A DNA stretch of 64,000 nucleotides from MPNP01 sp965116235 (GTDB lineage: Bacteria > Pseudomonadota > Alphaproteobacteria > Rhodobacterales > Rhodobacteraceae): positions 186,001 to 250,000 of the forward strand of contig OZ220496.1 of the NCBI GenBank assembly GCA_965116235.1, in the 5' to 3' direction. Below are positions 53,602 to 63,999 of this stretch, piece by piece (position 1 is the stretch's first letter; the number at the start of each line of letters is the position of its first letter). A program made the position numbers and the translations under genes. The notes under the pieces were generated by a model, which was not told the origin of the DNA, did no database searches, and saw only the letters and a program-made list of their open reading frames with translations.

Positions 53602-54319
53602 CTAGATTATCCCGTATGCAAAGCCGGCAAGGGTGCAAGCTGTCACTTCCTTGTTACAATCCAGTTCTTCCACGATTTCACGACACATATCCTGAGTATC
53701 ACAATAAATGTCTGCTCTTGACGTCTTCTTTCAATCCATAGTATTGAAACTGCCGCAGTTTGGGCCGTGACCCAATGCTCAACCCTTCTAACCTTGATAA
53801 ACAAAGGACCGGCTGCAATTCACATCAGCCATTGCAAGTAGTTCATCCAATCCCGGTTCTCAATGCGAACTGGCTGAAAAATCACGCATTCACGGGCTGT
53901 CGGGCATTGTACTCATTGATTGCCATTATGCCCACAGGTTACATTTTGAACCTATCCTCAGTAAGTGGTGGGCATGAATGCGGCGTGTGAGTGAGTAGTG
54001 ACCAAGCCGACACATTCAGCGCACGTTAGGACTCATGAACTTGTGCGATATGCCATTTTCCACTCGTGCGGACTGCAAGGCGAAGTTTGAGGAATCAAAG
54101 GGTGTATTGTTCACACACAACACCTAATGGTCAGTAAAAAAACGGGGATTATTACATTGTCAACATTGTCACCGGGGCTCCAGAGATCGAGGTCTTTTCA
54201 GACTTGATCTTGCATTCTCTTCATTGATAAAGTCAACAACCAGATCGATACCATTTATTACGCGACCATCGCCCTTGTCAAGGATATAGCCCCCAAAGGG
54301 AATCACTTTCTCCTTGACA
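53602..54319. other. 720-base gap with a MITE-end fragment
   Basis: No gene is supported. At 54125 the sequence TAATGGTCAGTAAAAAAACGG matches the left terminal repeat of the 200-bp MITE family, but the rest of the element and its right end are not found, so only a fragment remains. Confidence 0.4.
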
Positions 54320-55231
54320 TCAGGGCTTCGGCAGGACAGTCTCGGTCTGGATCTTGTCCTTCGATGCTTCCGCCTGGGGTGCGTCCGGCGTCTTCGGCTC
54401 CTCCAGTTCTGTCTTGCTTCTGTCTGTCGCCGCCTTGGGTTCGGGCAGCGATGTCATCGGTTTTGTCCTTGGCCGGGACTTCTGGACGAGGCGGATCTCC
54501 TGGCCGGGTTCCGCCTGCCGGGCCCGCTCCAAGCGCTCCTGCAGGAGGGGCCAGTCGGCCCGCCTCTCGACGATCATGTCGTTGAGGGCCAGCGGCAGGT
54601 GACCAGCGGCCTGGATGCGGTCCCGATCGGCCGGCTCGAAGACCGGTGAAACGAAAAGCAGCGTGTGGGGCAGGTCGCGCAGCTCCCGGATCTCCTGGCG
54701 GATGACTTGATCAGGGTCGTTCTCCGGTGCCGTGCCCTGCGCCATGAAACGCCGGATTGTCTGCTCGAAAGCCCCGATATCGTGCTCCTGGCTGTTGCGC
54801 TTGGCGTTGACCAGCAAGAGCAGGTCCCTTGGGCTCCAGCGGTCCTCATCCTGCTTGCAACGCGCCAGAACGTCGATGTCGCCCAGATCCTGACACTTGG
54901 GCGCCGGGGCCTTGGCGCCGGCATAGGATTCCTGAACATGCGGATGCCCCATGAGCCAGTCGCTGGTCAGGTGTTCCAGGGCCGCACCCTCCAGCTCCTG
55001 CAGGGCCTGGATCATGTTCTCGATCGCCAGCGGCTTCAGCTGGGCGGCGCGGTAATCCGGGATGAACATGTCGGGCGCGAGGACCAGCTGAAAGAGGGTG
55101 GTGTTGTCGTTTAGCCGCCAGCGTTTCGGGATCCCTTCGGCGTTCCCGATGAAGCGGGTGCGTTCCTGCACGATCCGGGTGTCTTCGGCCAGCCTATGCA
55201 GTGCCGTGGCCAGATCGCCCGCCGGTGACAT
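54320..55231 (-). CDS. Hypothetical protein, second half of an ATPase-associated unit
   Basis: 303 residues, mostly helical, starting MSPAGDLATALHRLAED. It ends with a low-complexity Lys/Glu/Pro tail (about residues 245-303). No catalytic motif. Begins 14 bases after the preceding frame on the same strand and may be its continuation after an indel, or a separate coupled gene. Function unknown. Confidence 0.45.
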   Translation of the reverse strand: MSPAGDLATALHRLAEDTRIVQERTRFIGNAEGIPKRWRLNDNTTLFQLVLAPDMFIPDYRAAQLKPLAIENMIQALQELEGAALEHLTSDWLMGHPHVQESYAGAKAPAPKCQDLGDIDVLARCKQDEDRWSPRDLLLLVNAKRNSQEHDIGAFEQTIRRFMAQGTAPENDPDQVIRQEIRELRDLPHTLLFVSPVFEPADRDRIQAAGHLPLALNDMIVERRADWPLLQERLERARQAEPGQEIRLVQKSRPRTKPMTSLPEPKAATDRSKTELEEPKTPDAPQAEASKDKIQTETVLPKP

Positions 55232-55245
55232 GGGCGGATCCAGGG

Positions 55246-55842
55246 TTATCCTGGCATGGGAGCGGCGTTCGTGATGCCGGTCGCAAGCGTCCGGGGGTCG
55301 CGGTGCGCCCCCAACCAGATGATGGCGGTGCGCAAGGCCGGCGGCAGCTCGACATAGGCCTTGCTGTCCCAGCGCTGCCGGGGATAGCGCTGGATCCGGT
55401 CCCGCTCGTACTGCACGAACGCCTTGTACCAGAGCTCGTCCTGCGCCCGGTCCTGGTCCTCGTCGTCACTGGGCGGTTCCCAGCCCTGACGCAGGCGTTC
55501 GGGGGTGTTGGGGCCCCGGGCGAAGCGTTCCCATTCGCGGGGCATGCCGTCATAGGCGGTCCACAGCGTGTGGAAGCGGGCCGGCCGCCGGTCCCAGCCA
55601 TGCGCCTGGGCAATGTCCATGACGGTCGCGATCGACCAGGGCAGGAGTGGCAGGACATCAAAGCGATCCTGCAGAGGCGCCCCGGCATTCTGCAACTGCC
55701 CGAACTTCTGCTGGTGCGAGCCCATCAGCACCAGCTGGCCGGTAGCATAAAGGATGCCCCGACAGACCTTGGTCTGATCGTCGATGAAGCGCATGATCTG
55801 AAGAGCCCTATATCTCTGGAACCCCGGAAACAATGTTAACAA
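55246..55842 (-). pseudogene. 5'-truncated P-loop ATPase-like gene
   Basis: 198 residues from a TTG. The sequence IMRFIDDQTKV, then ATGQLVLMGSHQQKF, then LPLLPWSIATVMDIAQAHGW and FHTLWTAYDGMPREWERFA follows the order seen downstream of Walker B in archaeal-type/STAND ATPases. The Walker A part is absent: the frame opens only at 55850, next to a C11 tract and the autotransporter promoter region. The family assignment is inferred from pattern alone. Confidence 0.35.
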
Positions 55843-55868
55843 TGTATATAATTCTCAAAGAAAAATAT

Positions 55869-55879
55869 CCCCCCCCCCC
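55869..55879. repeat. C11 tract in the divergent region upstream of the autotransporter
   Basis: Eleven Cs, 16 bases before the TTGCAA of the candidate autotransporter promoter. Confidence 0.9.
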
Positions 55880-55895
55880 ACCGGTCGAAATGGCC

Positions 55896-55924
55896 TTGCA
55901 AACATATTGGAAGTAAGTTATTTG
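55896..55924 (+). promoter_or_regulatory. Candidate autotransporter promoter
   Basis: TTGCAA (55896-55901), 17 bases, TATTTG (55919-55924). The same TTGCAA box and the same AACAGGAGT-N6-ATCATG leader occur before the porin gene at 37480, suggesting a common control. Confidence 0.4.
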
Positions 55925-55960
55925 GTGCCCGGACATATATCAGAACAGGAGTCACATATC

Positions 55961-58500
55961 ATGAAAAACCGTTTTCAATTCGGTGCCGACGGCGGCGACA
56001 GCCAGCATGTGCCGATAGCCGTGAGGGGGGGGTAGATGATCTCTCATGGCGGTCCCTTGGCGAGTCGTCGGCCCGAATTCTGGCAATCGGTGCGTTGCTT
56101 GCGGGGCTGGCCTTGGTTGCAGCTGTGCCCCGCTCTGCCTTGGCGCAGAGCTGTACCGGCGGGGTCACCTATGCCACCCCCGAAACGATCGTCACCGGTA
56201 CAAAGACGGAGTTCATCCGATGCAGTGGGCTTTCCCAAGGGCTGACGCTGAAAATTGAGCCCGGAACGACGCTTGGCTCGGCGAATGCACGGATAGCTCC
56301 GACGGGAGGTAATCCGGGGGCCCTCTATATTGGAGCCGGACAGCGTTCCGGTGGTTCGGCCGGCAGCAACGACATTAGCATCACGAACAGAGGTTCCATC
56401 TGGACGACTGACAACGGCATTGCAGTTGTTCGAGATGGAACGGGGGACATACGGGTGGATCACTTGGCCGGCACGATCGATGCAAGCCGGATCGGAATTA
56501 GTATGAGCCATTCCGGTACAGCCGGCGATTTGACGCTTACGCTGGGGGACGACAGCATGATCAAGGCCGGAGAAGTCGGGGTAGACATCGCTGTGAATGG
56601 GACCAATATAGCGGGCAATGCGACACTCACTCACAACGGCCGGATTGAGGCGGGGTCGCCGGGATTGCTTGCAGAAATGACTGGAACGGGCAATGTCACG
56701 ATCACGACGGGGGAAAAAAGTTCAATCGTATCCGGAGCCGGAAACGCGTCCCTGACCGGGCGCAGCATCACGGGTGGCATCTACGCAAGCGTAGTGTTGG
56801 AAAGTCACACTGGATTTGGTGCTACCCGAACGGGCACCGCTGCGGGCACCATCACGATTGATCACAAGGGCGCGATCAGTGCGAAGAGGGAAGGCATCCA
56901 TGCCCGCAACCGGGTTGCCGGCAGCGACAGCGCCATCACGATAACGACCGGCGTCGATCCCGCGCCGGAAACCCCTTCGATCACCGCAGATCGACAGGGC
57001 ATTCGTCTGCTCCACGAGGGTGATGGCACCTTTGCTATCACCATCCTTGGCACGGTCATGGGGGACAAGGCGTACACGAGCACCAACACCAGCAAGTACG
57101 CCGGCGTGTACATCGAGGTGAAGTCCGGCGACACCACGAGGGGCGGCGGCGGCACGATCGTGGTCGGTCCCCAGGCCCATGTGAGTTCCGGGTCCGGCAT
57201 AGCCATCGAGGTGGCGGATTATGCCGGCCATGTCGAGATGATCCTGGACCAGGACAGCGACGGATATGTGGGACACATTGAGGGCAAGATCCTCAGTGCG
57301 AATGCGGCCACGACGGGAACGCTGACCCTCTACACGCGCATGGACGGCACCAAGACACAGCTGGATCCGGGCGACACCGTTCTGCGGCGCAAGACGATGG
57401 GCGTGTATACCGAGGAGGTCAAGGCCGAGCTCAAGACGATCACAGGCGGGTTCCAGTTTGAGGATGTGGCGGCCGACACGACCGCAACGCCGGGGGCCGC
57501 ATCCACGCGGCGCTATCAGAACCGGGCCCGGCTGTATGAGGCGGTGCCGGCGGTGCTGGCAGGTCTCATGGACCCGGTTCCCTACAGCACCCGCATGATG
57601 GCCCCGCGCTTGATCACCGGTGAAGCGATCACAGTGGCCGGCAGCAAGGGCGAGAGCGTGGTGGGGCCGCGTTCCTCCACCGGGGTTTGGGTGCGTCTGG
57701 AAGCCCGCGAGGGCAAGCGCCGGGCCACGACATCGACGACCGCCACGGGCCGGCAGGGTCAGCTCCTGGCGTGGGATGTCGATCAAACGAGCATCGCCGC
57801 GGGTGTGGACATGCCGACCGAGGATGAGGATCTGAGGGTGGGTCTGAGCGCCCATTACCAGCAGAGCAAGGCCACCGTCGCGGCCGGCGGTCGCGTGGAG
57901 GCCACCGGTGCAGGCCTGGGCCTGTCCCTGACCTGGACGGGAGAAAGCGGCCTGTATGTTGATGGCCAGCTGAGCTACACCGGGTTCACGGACATCAAGA
58001 TGGTGTCCAGCACCAACGGCCTGATCACCTCCGGGGGCAAGGGCACCGGCATGGCGGTCGGGGTGGAAGTCGGTCAGCCGATACCCGTGGGGGCCATGAT
58101 CGTGACCCCGCGCGGTGGCCTGTCCTGGTCGTCGGTGGACATGGAGGCCTTTGCCGAACCGTCCGCGATCGAGAACCCTGGCACGGTCGCTCCGGGGCGG
58201 GCCGAAAGCGTGCAGGGGCGGGCCGGAGTGTTGATCGCGATGGCGCCCACCGAGGCCAACGCTCGGCTGCATGCCTCGCTCGATCTGGAGCATGAGTTCG
58301 AACCCGAGTTGGAAGTGATGGCCGCGGGCACCCGGCTCACGGCCGAGGTGAAGCCGACCTGGGTGCGGGCGGGTGTCGGCGGTTCGATGCCGTTGGGGGA
58401 CAACGACACGACCGTGCTGGCAGGCGATGTCTTTTATGCGACGGCGGGCAGCGGCAACACCGAATTTGGGGGTGGCATCGCACTGACCATCCGCTTCTGA
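55961..58500 (+). pseudogene. Phase-variable autotransporter, out of frame (OFF) as written
   Basis: The ATG at 55961 (AGGAG 10 bases upstream) starts MKNRFQFGADGGDSQHVPI and runs into eight Gs (56025-56032) and a TAG. Adding one G continues as VDDLSWRSLGESS, a hydrophobic ARILAIGALLAGLALVAAVP signal core and ALAQ cleavage site, into an 846-residue protein. From 56095 the body is open: a beta-helix passenger with repeated GxIxAxxxGI and TTG motifs (about 60-470) and an autotransporter barrel (last about 290 residues, SKGESVVGPRSSTGVWVR to IRF). Expected location: outer membrane with surface passenger. A long signal extension before the core resembles extended signal peptides of autotransporters. 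Without the shift only a TTG at 56095 could start a shortened signal. Confidence 0.8.
56025..56032 (+). repeat. G8 tract controlling the autotransporter frame
   Basis: Eight Gs between codon 21 and a TAG. A length of 9 (or 6 or 12) joins the start codon with the autotransporter body; 8 gives a 24-residue peptide. Confidence 0.9.
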
Positions 58501-58514
58501 TTGAACGGCCGAGG

Positions 58515-58559
58515 GTCGCCGGGGGAGGCCGTGCCTGTGCATCGGATCCGCCCGGCGGC
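58515..58559 (+). terminator. GC-rich hairpin after the autotransporter
   Basis: GTCGCCGGG pairs with CCCGGCGGC (one G-U) 15 bases after the stop. No T-run. Comparable to the hairpin after the stub at 26811. Confidence 0.4.
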
Positions 58560-59351
58560 AATATCGTCCCGGTCTGTTCCAGACAGACCGCCATATGGCC
58601 GCCATTGCAACTGAGAGTGTGGCCAGCAAGCTTGTATGCTGTTGTACCCGTGACGGTCAATGTGGTATGCCAAGACGGGCAGGCGTGAGGCATCCTGTAG
58701 CACGATGTGGCTCAATGATGCGGGCGGGCAGAAAGTGAATACCCATTATGGTATCATGTTGAAGACTGAGTCGTGCGCATCCAGACCTGCCGTCCGGACA
58801 TCGCACTCACGGCCGTTATTGATCGGACGGCAGACAACCGGACATTCCTGACCGGCCACAAGCCCCGGAGATATCAAGATCAGGGACCCTTGGCGCGCGT
58901 GTGATTACTGGCTTGTCATGGCTAGGCATGTCCGGGGCCAAGACGGATTTGAGAAATGCTATTGTCTCCGATGCCACCATTCGGAACCGGGACATTCTGT
59001 CGGTCTGAATATCGTCGTGGCGGCCTACAAGGCCCTTGTCATCCAACGGGCGCATTACTTCGACTTTGCGTTGTAACAGGCCGTTGACCAAGTCAGACTC
59101 ATGGTTCGAGCATTGCTGAGGTCCAGGCATTTCACTCAAGCTTGGAAGACTCTGCGGCACAAGAACCCGGAACAGCCAGAGAACATCAATTCGTGCAATA
59201 GTGTCAGCGGAGAATGAACCGCGCCAGTTCACACCCGTCGTGAAGGTCATCACGAGATGCAATGCTCTTGACAGACCAGAAGAGTTCGGCTCTGGATCAG
59301 ATCGATGTACGCAGCGGCATTCCGTGCATCAGGTAATTCTCTGCTTCTCAG
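58560..59351. other. About 790 bases between two convergent autotransporter genes, no gene seen
   Basis: Short frames only, without start signals or recognisable domains. No shared repeat was noticed. Confidence 0.4.
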
Positions 59352-61732
59352 TCAGAAGCGGATGGTCAATGCGACCCCGCCACCAAAGTCGGTATTGCCG
59401 CCGCCCGCCGCTGCATAAAAGGCGTCCCCCGCCAGCATCATCGTGTCGCTGTCCCCCAAGGGTACCGACCCGCCGACATCCAGACGTACCCAAGTCGGCT
59501 TTATCTTGGCTGTGAGCCTTGTACCTGCGGCTATCACCTCATGCTCGGGCGAGAATTCATGCTCCAGATCCAACGACGCATACAGCCGACGGTCCGTATC
59601 CTCAGGACCTAGCTCGGCCAGCACGCCGACACGACCCTGTACGCTCTGCTCCTTGTCCGGTGTGACCATGCCACTGCCGTCAATTGTGACCGGTTCGGCA
59701 AAGGCATCCATGTCTACGGAAGCCCACGATAGACCGCCCCGTGGAGTCATGGTCATGTTCGCCACGGTCATCCGCTGACCAACTTCGACCCCAACGGCCA
59801 TACCGGTGCCACTACCCCCGGACCAGATCACCCTGTTGGTACTGGATGTCGTCTCAACCATCTCAATATTCGAGAATCGAGTATAGGTCAACTGGCCGTC
59901 TACATAAAAGCCACTGTCATCCATATACGTCAAAGACAGTCCCAGTCCTGCGCTACTGGCTTCCATGGCACCACCCGCCTTGACAGTAGCATCAGCCTGC
60001 CGGTAGTGGGCACTTGCTCCCAGCATCAGATTGTCACCGGCCGGTATATTCAGCCCTGCCTCGAAACCCGTTTTCTCGATATCCCATGACAGAGACTGAT
60101 TCCCGAGACCCGTGGCCGTCGTGGATGCATCTGCCATACGTTTGCCATCACTCGCCGTGCCGCGAGCCCAGACAATGGTACCGGAACCTGGATTCACCAT
60201 GCGCTCACCCTTGCTGCTTTCCATCACGACTTCTTCACCGGTTGTCACGAGAGGAGCCGCCATGCGGATGCTGTAGGGAATCGATTCCATGAGGTCTAGA
60301 AGCATCAAGGGCAACACCTCGTATAGTCGTGCCCGGTTGTGGTAAAGTCGTCGATTCGAAACTCCTGCCACTGCCTTGAACTCATAACCGGTATTATCCG
60401 CAAACGGCATGAGCCGGACCGGACTTGCAATCTCATAAATGCCTTTCGGCGCGTCCGGGTCCCACATGTAGAGGACCGGGCCGGTACCGTCATCCTTAAG
60501 TTGCGTATCCGATGCACCCACGCGGGTGTAGAAAGTCAGCGTCGCTTTATTATTGGCCGCTCCCGAATTCTGAATCTTGCCCCTGATACGACCCACAACG
60601 CCACGATCTTTTTCCAGAAAAATTTTTACTGGACCGGCAAACTCGTCCACCCTGATGGCATCATCAGACTTGGAATGCACATAACTTCGAGGTCCGACAA
60701 CAATATAGCCGCCCTTGGCAACCGAAGTTTTTGCCTGAATATGTATGCCAGCATGTTTTACCGTGTTGGTCTCCTTGTATGCACTGTCACCCATGACCAT
60801 CCCTCGAACGGTAACGGCAAACGTTCCCTGGCCAGCTTGAGAACCGCCTCCATTGTGCCACACATGAACACCGTTCTTTTCGGCGGTAATTTTACTGCCC
60901 GCCGCGGTTTCGATGGTAATTGCGCCTGTGCTGGTCGTATCCCGGTCACTCGAGGAAGAAAAGTCGGTTGCACCACCGTGGATGGCCGCCGAAATGCCTT
61001 GACCATCCGTTTTGATCTCACCCTTGTGGGTAATTGCAACCTTGTTTGTTTTGCCTGTACCTTTCACGGATACGTTGATGCCAGCGACTGCACTGGCACC
61101 TGTTGCCTCCGCTACAATTGAACTGCCCTTTTCGGTTGTGACCGTGATACTGCCAGTTCCCTCATTCTCTACGTCTACTCCCGATGCGACAGCCTTGATC
61201 TTGCCATGAACGGTGACAATGGATTTGCCAGTGCCAGGGTTATTGATTGTAATCCCGGAAGTACTGGCGGCAATGTCGCTGTTTCGACCGGTCGTGACCC
61301 TTATATCACCGGAACTTGTGCTCGATTCATGAAAAAATTGGGCATAAATTCCGGACTTTTTTGCAGTGATCTTGCCGTTATGGGCAATTGTGATAATGCC
61401 GGGACGATTGGCACCCCTCACAGAGACGAGTATCCCATTTTGCTCCGCCTCAATTACGCCGGTATTTCCTGTCATGACCGTGACATCACCCAATCCCCAA
61501 TTTAGCGCGTAGATCCCCATATGATCAGAATCTATTCTGCCATTGTGCCATGGATTTCCCATTGAAGGCAAAAATTCCATCGCGGATCGAGGAGGATGTC
61601 GAGGAACTGGGAGGCTTTATCTTGATCACGCTCTTTTCAGCTGTCGTGATCTTGATGTTGCCCTGCATCTGCGATGTCGAAAGGTTAATGGCCTCTATTC
61701 TTCTACCGGCATAAATCTTGCCTTGGAGGCTC
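59352..61732 (-). pseudogene. Second autotransporter, 5' end lost at the hipB junction
   Basis: The main frame (59352-61580) has a beta-helix passenger (DVTVMTGNTGVIEAEQNGI, repeated TITVTT...G.I.A turns) and a barrel ending IRF that closely matches the one at 58500 and the stub at 26811. Upstream, a different frame (about 61545-61732) continues the passenger (QGNIKITTAEKSVIKI), so an indel lies near 61545. Beyond about 61732 similarity stops: the sequence is the start of hipB on the other strand. The signal peptide and start codon are missing, so it cannot be expressed. Its barrel terminator region lies beside the gap at 59.3 kb. Confidence 0.8.
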
Positions 61733-62070
61733 TGGGTACAAACATCAAGACGGCACGGTTGAAGCGACGGATTTCCGTGAAGGGCTTTGCAGAACGGTGC
61801 GGCGTGTCCGAAAGCACTGTCGCCCGCCTTGAGAAAGGCGATGACGGCGTCAGCATCGGCACGCTCGCCATGGCGTGCCTTGTCCTTGGTGAGATCGCTC
61901 GCATCTCAGATTTCCTTGATGCGAGTTCAGATGACACCGGATTGCTGCTCGACCGGGAAAGCCTTCCCAAACGCATCGGTCGCAAGCGCAAGTCTAGGTC
62001 TTCGAACGATAACCAGGACAGAGCCGATCCAATTGACGATGATGGTGACAAAGAGGGGGTTGGTTTCTGA
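61723..62070 (+). CDS. HipB-like antitoxin/HTH regulator
   Basis: 115 residues if the TTG at 61723 is used (LEALGTNIKTARLKRRISV). Helix-turn-helix KGFAERCGVSESTVARLEKGDDGVSIGTLA, then a polar Lys/Asp-rich tail. The antitoxin represses its operon and neutralises HipA (family knowledge). The frame stays open upstream into antisense autotransporter sequence; no ribosome-binding site is visible, so the original start may have been lost. The stop overlaps the hipA start (TGATG). Confidence 0.7.
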   Translation: MEALGTNIKTARLKRRISVKGFAERCGVSESTVARLEKGDDGVSIGTLAMACLVLGEIARISDFLDASSDDTGLLLDRESLPKRIGRKRKSRSSNDNQDRADPIDDDGDKEGVGF

Positions 62071-63299
62071 TGCCCGAAGCCATCGTCGCTGTTGGCGAAG
62101 GAAAACGGATTGTCGGGCGCCTGCGTTTTGAAAGCGACGGGCGCCGCCAGCATTCGCAGTTCGAATATGATGATGCTTGGCTCGCCGCGGAGGATCGTTT
62201 TGCCCTCGCGCCGGGATTGCCGCTGCGCGACGGCAGTCACTTTTCATCCGGCAAGGATGACAAGCGCTCGGCACTGTCGGGATGTTTTGGTGATGCGGCC
62301 CCTGATTCCTGGGGGCGTGCGCTAATGACCAAGGCTCTTGGCGGCAGTCTCAGCGAGTTCGACTATCTCGTTCTGTCCGATGATCGCACCCGGCAAGGGG
62401 CGCTGCGGTTTCTTGGCGAAGACATGGAGCCGCTATCCGATCTCACGCCGCCCATTCCTCGGCTAGTCGAGCTTGAACGGTTGCGCTTGCTCGCGCAGAG
62501 ATTCGAACAGGATCCAGGCGGCGCGGAAGAGGAAGCGCGCAATCTCGCCGGGGTGGCCGGATCGTTGGGTGGTGCGCGACCGAAAGCCAATGTCGAAGGC
62601 GACGAGCATCTCTGGATTGCCAAGTTCACGTCGGTGCAAGACACCACACCAGTCGAGCGCGTCGAAGTGGCGACGCTAAATCTGGCGGCCATGTGCGGGC
62701 TGCGTGTGGCAAACGCCCGGCTTGAGCTGCGCGACAGCGACAGTCCGATCGCCCTGATCCGCCGCTTTGACCGTCGCGGGCCCGCGCGCATTCCCTATAT
62801 CTCAGCCCGCACCGCACTGGATTGGCAGAGCGAGGAAGGCGGGTTCTACACGGACATCGCCGATGTGATCCGTCAGATTTCGAGCACGCCGGTAGATGAT
62901 CTGCACGAGCTTTGGCGACGGATCGTCTTCACCATCCTTGTGTCGAACACGGACGATCACCTGAAGAACCACGGATTCATCTATGTTGGCGGCGACCGGT
63001 GGCGACTGTCACCAGCCTTCGACATCAACCCGTCCCCCTCCCGGCATCGCGTTCTGGAAACAGGTATCATCCAAGGTGGATCGTTCGAGGCGTCGCTTGA
63101 AATCGCGCTTGAAGCCTGCGAGTTCTTCGATGTAAAGTGGGAGGATGCCGAGCGCGTAGCGGCGGAAATGGCGAGCACGCTTGCCGCAAGCTGGAAAGAA
63201 GCGCTTCGCGACGAAGGAGCCTCAAGTGACGACATACGTCTGTATTCTGAAGCATTCGAGCACACAGAAGCTGAAGTGGCGTCGAAACTCCGTATATAG
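62070..63299 (+). CDS. HipA-like serine/threonine kinase toxin
   Basis: 409 residues. HipA motifs present: an N-terminal domain (residues 1-100), GSLGGARPKA (about 171-180, P-loop-like), the catalytic VSNTDDHLKNHGF segment and SPAFDINPS. HipA kinases phosphorylate aminoacyl-tRNA synthetases or related targets and cause growth arrest; the substrate here is unknown. Overlaps the HipB-like gene, forming a two-gene module. Confidence 0.88.
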   Translation: MPEAIVAVGEGKRIVGRLRFESDGRRQHSQFEYDDAWLAAEDRFALAPGLPLRDGSHFSSGKDDKRSALSGCFGDAAPDSWGRALMTKALGGSLSEFDYLVLSDDRTRQGALRFLGEDMEPLSDLTPPIPRLVELERLRLLAQRFEQDPGGAEEEARNLAGVAGSLGGARPKANVEGDEHLWIAKFTSVQDTTPVERVEVATLNLAAMCGLRVANARLELRDSDSPIALIRRFDRRGPARIPYISARTALDWQSEEGGFYTDIADVIRQISSTPVDDLHELWRRIVFTILVSNTDDHLKNHGFIYVGGDRWRLSPAFDINPSPSRHRVLETGIIQGGSFEASLEIALEACEFFDVKWEDAERVAAEMASTLAASWKEALRDEGASSDDIRLYSEAFEHTEAEVASKLRI

Positions 63300-63417
63300 T
63301 TCACTTAAAATATTGGAAGCGGGGCGGGATTGCATTGGTTATGAATGGCAATGATGGGTCCTTGGTAAATATGGGACTTATATACGTTGTTACCCGTGGG
63401 TCAACTCTGTACCCTTT

Positions 63418-63999
63418 TCACGGATCATCAGAGTCGTCGCAAACGTGAACGCTTCTCCCGCGCGCAGTTGCGCCAATCACTGACGCCGCATGGTGCGGCT
63501 CGCGTTCGCGTCTGCATGATCCGCATGGCCGCATGACGAAGCGCATCCCGTGACCGGCGCGACTTCGGGTCGGTAGTGCCGCATGCAAAACAGATCTGAC
63601 TGGTATACGCTGAGGAACCGGGATCAGATCGACTGTCTTGTCGGTCAGCATCATTGGCAACTGACCCCTCCCGGTGTTCAGTATCGCCCGATTCAACCCC
63701 GCCTTCGATCTCACGCTGGACCCCGGCACGTCAATCGCCCCTATGCACTGCATGTCATGGATGCCGTCTTCAGATCTTCGACCACCACCAGCCCGTGCCG
63801 TAACCCATGGTTCACATGATGATGCCAGTTCTGGCACACTCTCGCCAGCTTGTACCGCGTGCGAGCAATCTGCCCCGGGTCTTCTTCTGCCACTTCGGAC
63901 ACGCCATCTGGCATTGCTGCCGCCTAACCTTCACTTCCAGCCGATGAGTGTCCGGCTGATGGAGGACCGCTCCATCACTTGTCGCCACCTGACTCACAG
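63418..63999 (-). pseudogene. Decayed TnpB (IS200/IS605 OrfB) gene, running off the right edge
   Basis: Read on the minus strand across several frames: TSDGAVLHQPDTHRLE, then NWHHHVNHGLRHGLVVVEDL (RuvC-like region with the VVEDL Glu), then SSVRSKAGLNRAILN and a zinc-finger-like YTSQICFACGTTDPKS. These are the ordered landmarks of TnpB, an RNA-guided nuclease. At least three frame changes and stops show it is inactive. The N-terminal part lies outside the window. No guide-RNA end structure was identified. Confidence 0.65.

Noticed and set aside
54314..55839. Long plus-strand frames over the ATPase remnant
   Set aside because: They are mirror frames in GC-rich coding DNA; the minus-strand frames have more protein-like composition.
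56025..56032. Treating the G8 tract only as a sequencing error
   Set aside because: Homopolymer miscounts are possible, but tracts recur at the N-termini of two surface genes with a shared leader, so a biological role is worth testing; read data must decide.
56722..58629. A 635-codon minus-strand frame over the autotransporter
   Set aside because: Composition is His/Arg/Gly-rich antisense of the beta-helix and barrel; no domain. The plus-strand protein is recognised.
60339..61121. A 260-codon plus-strand frame over the second autotransporter
   Set aside because: Antisense shadow; the minus-strand barrel and passenger explain the region.
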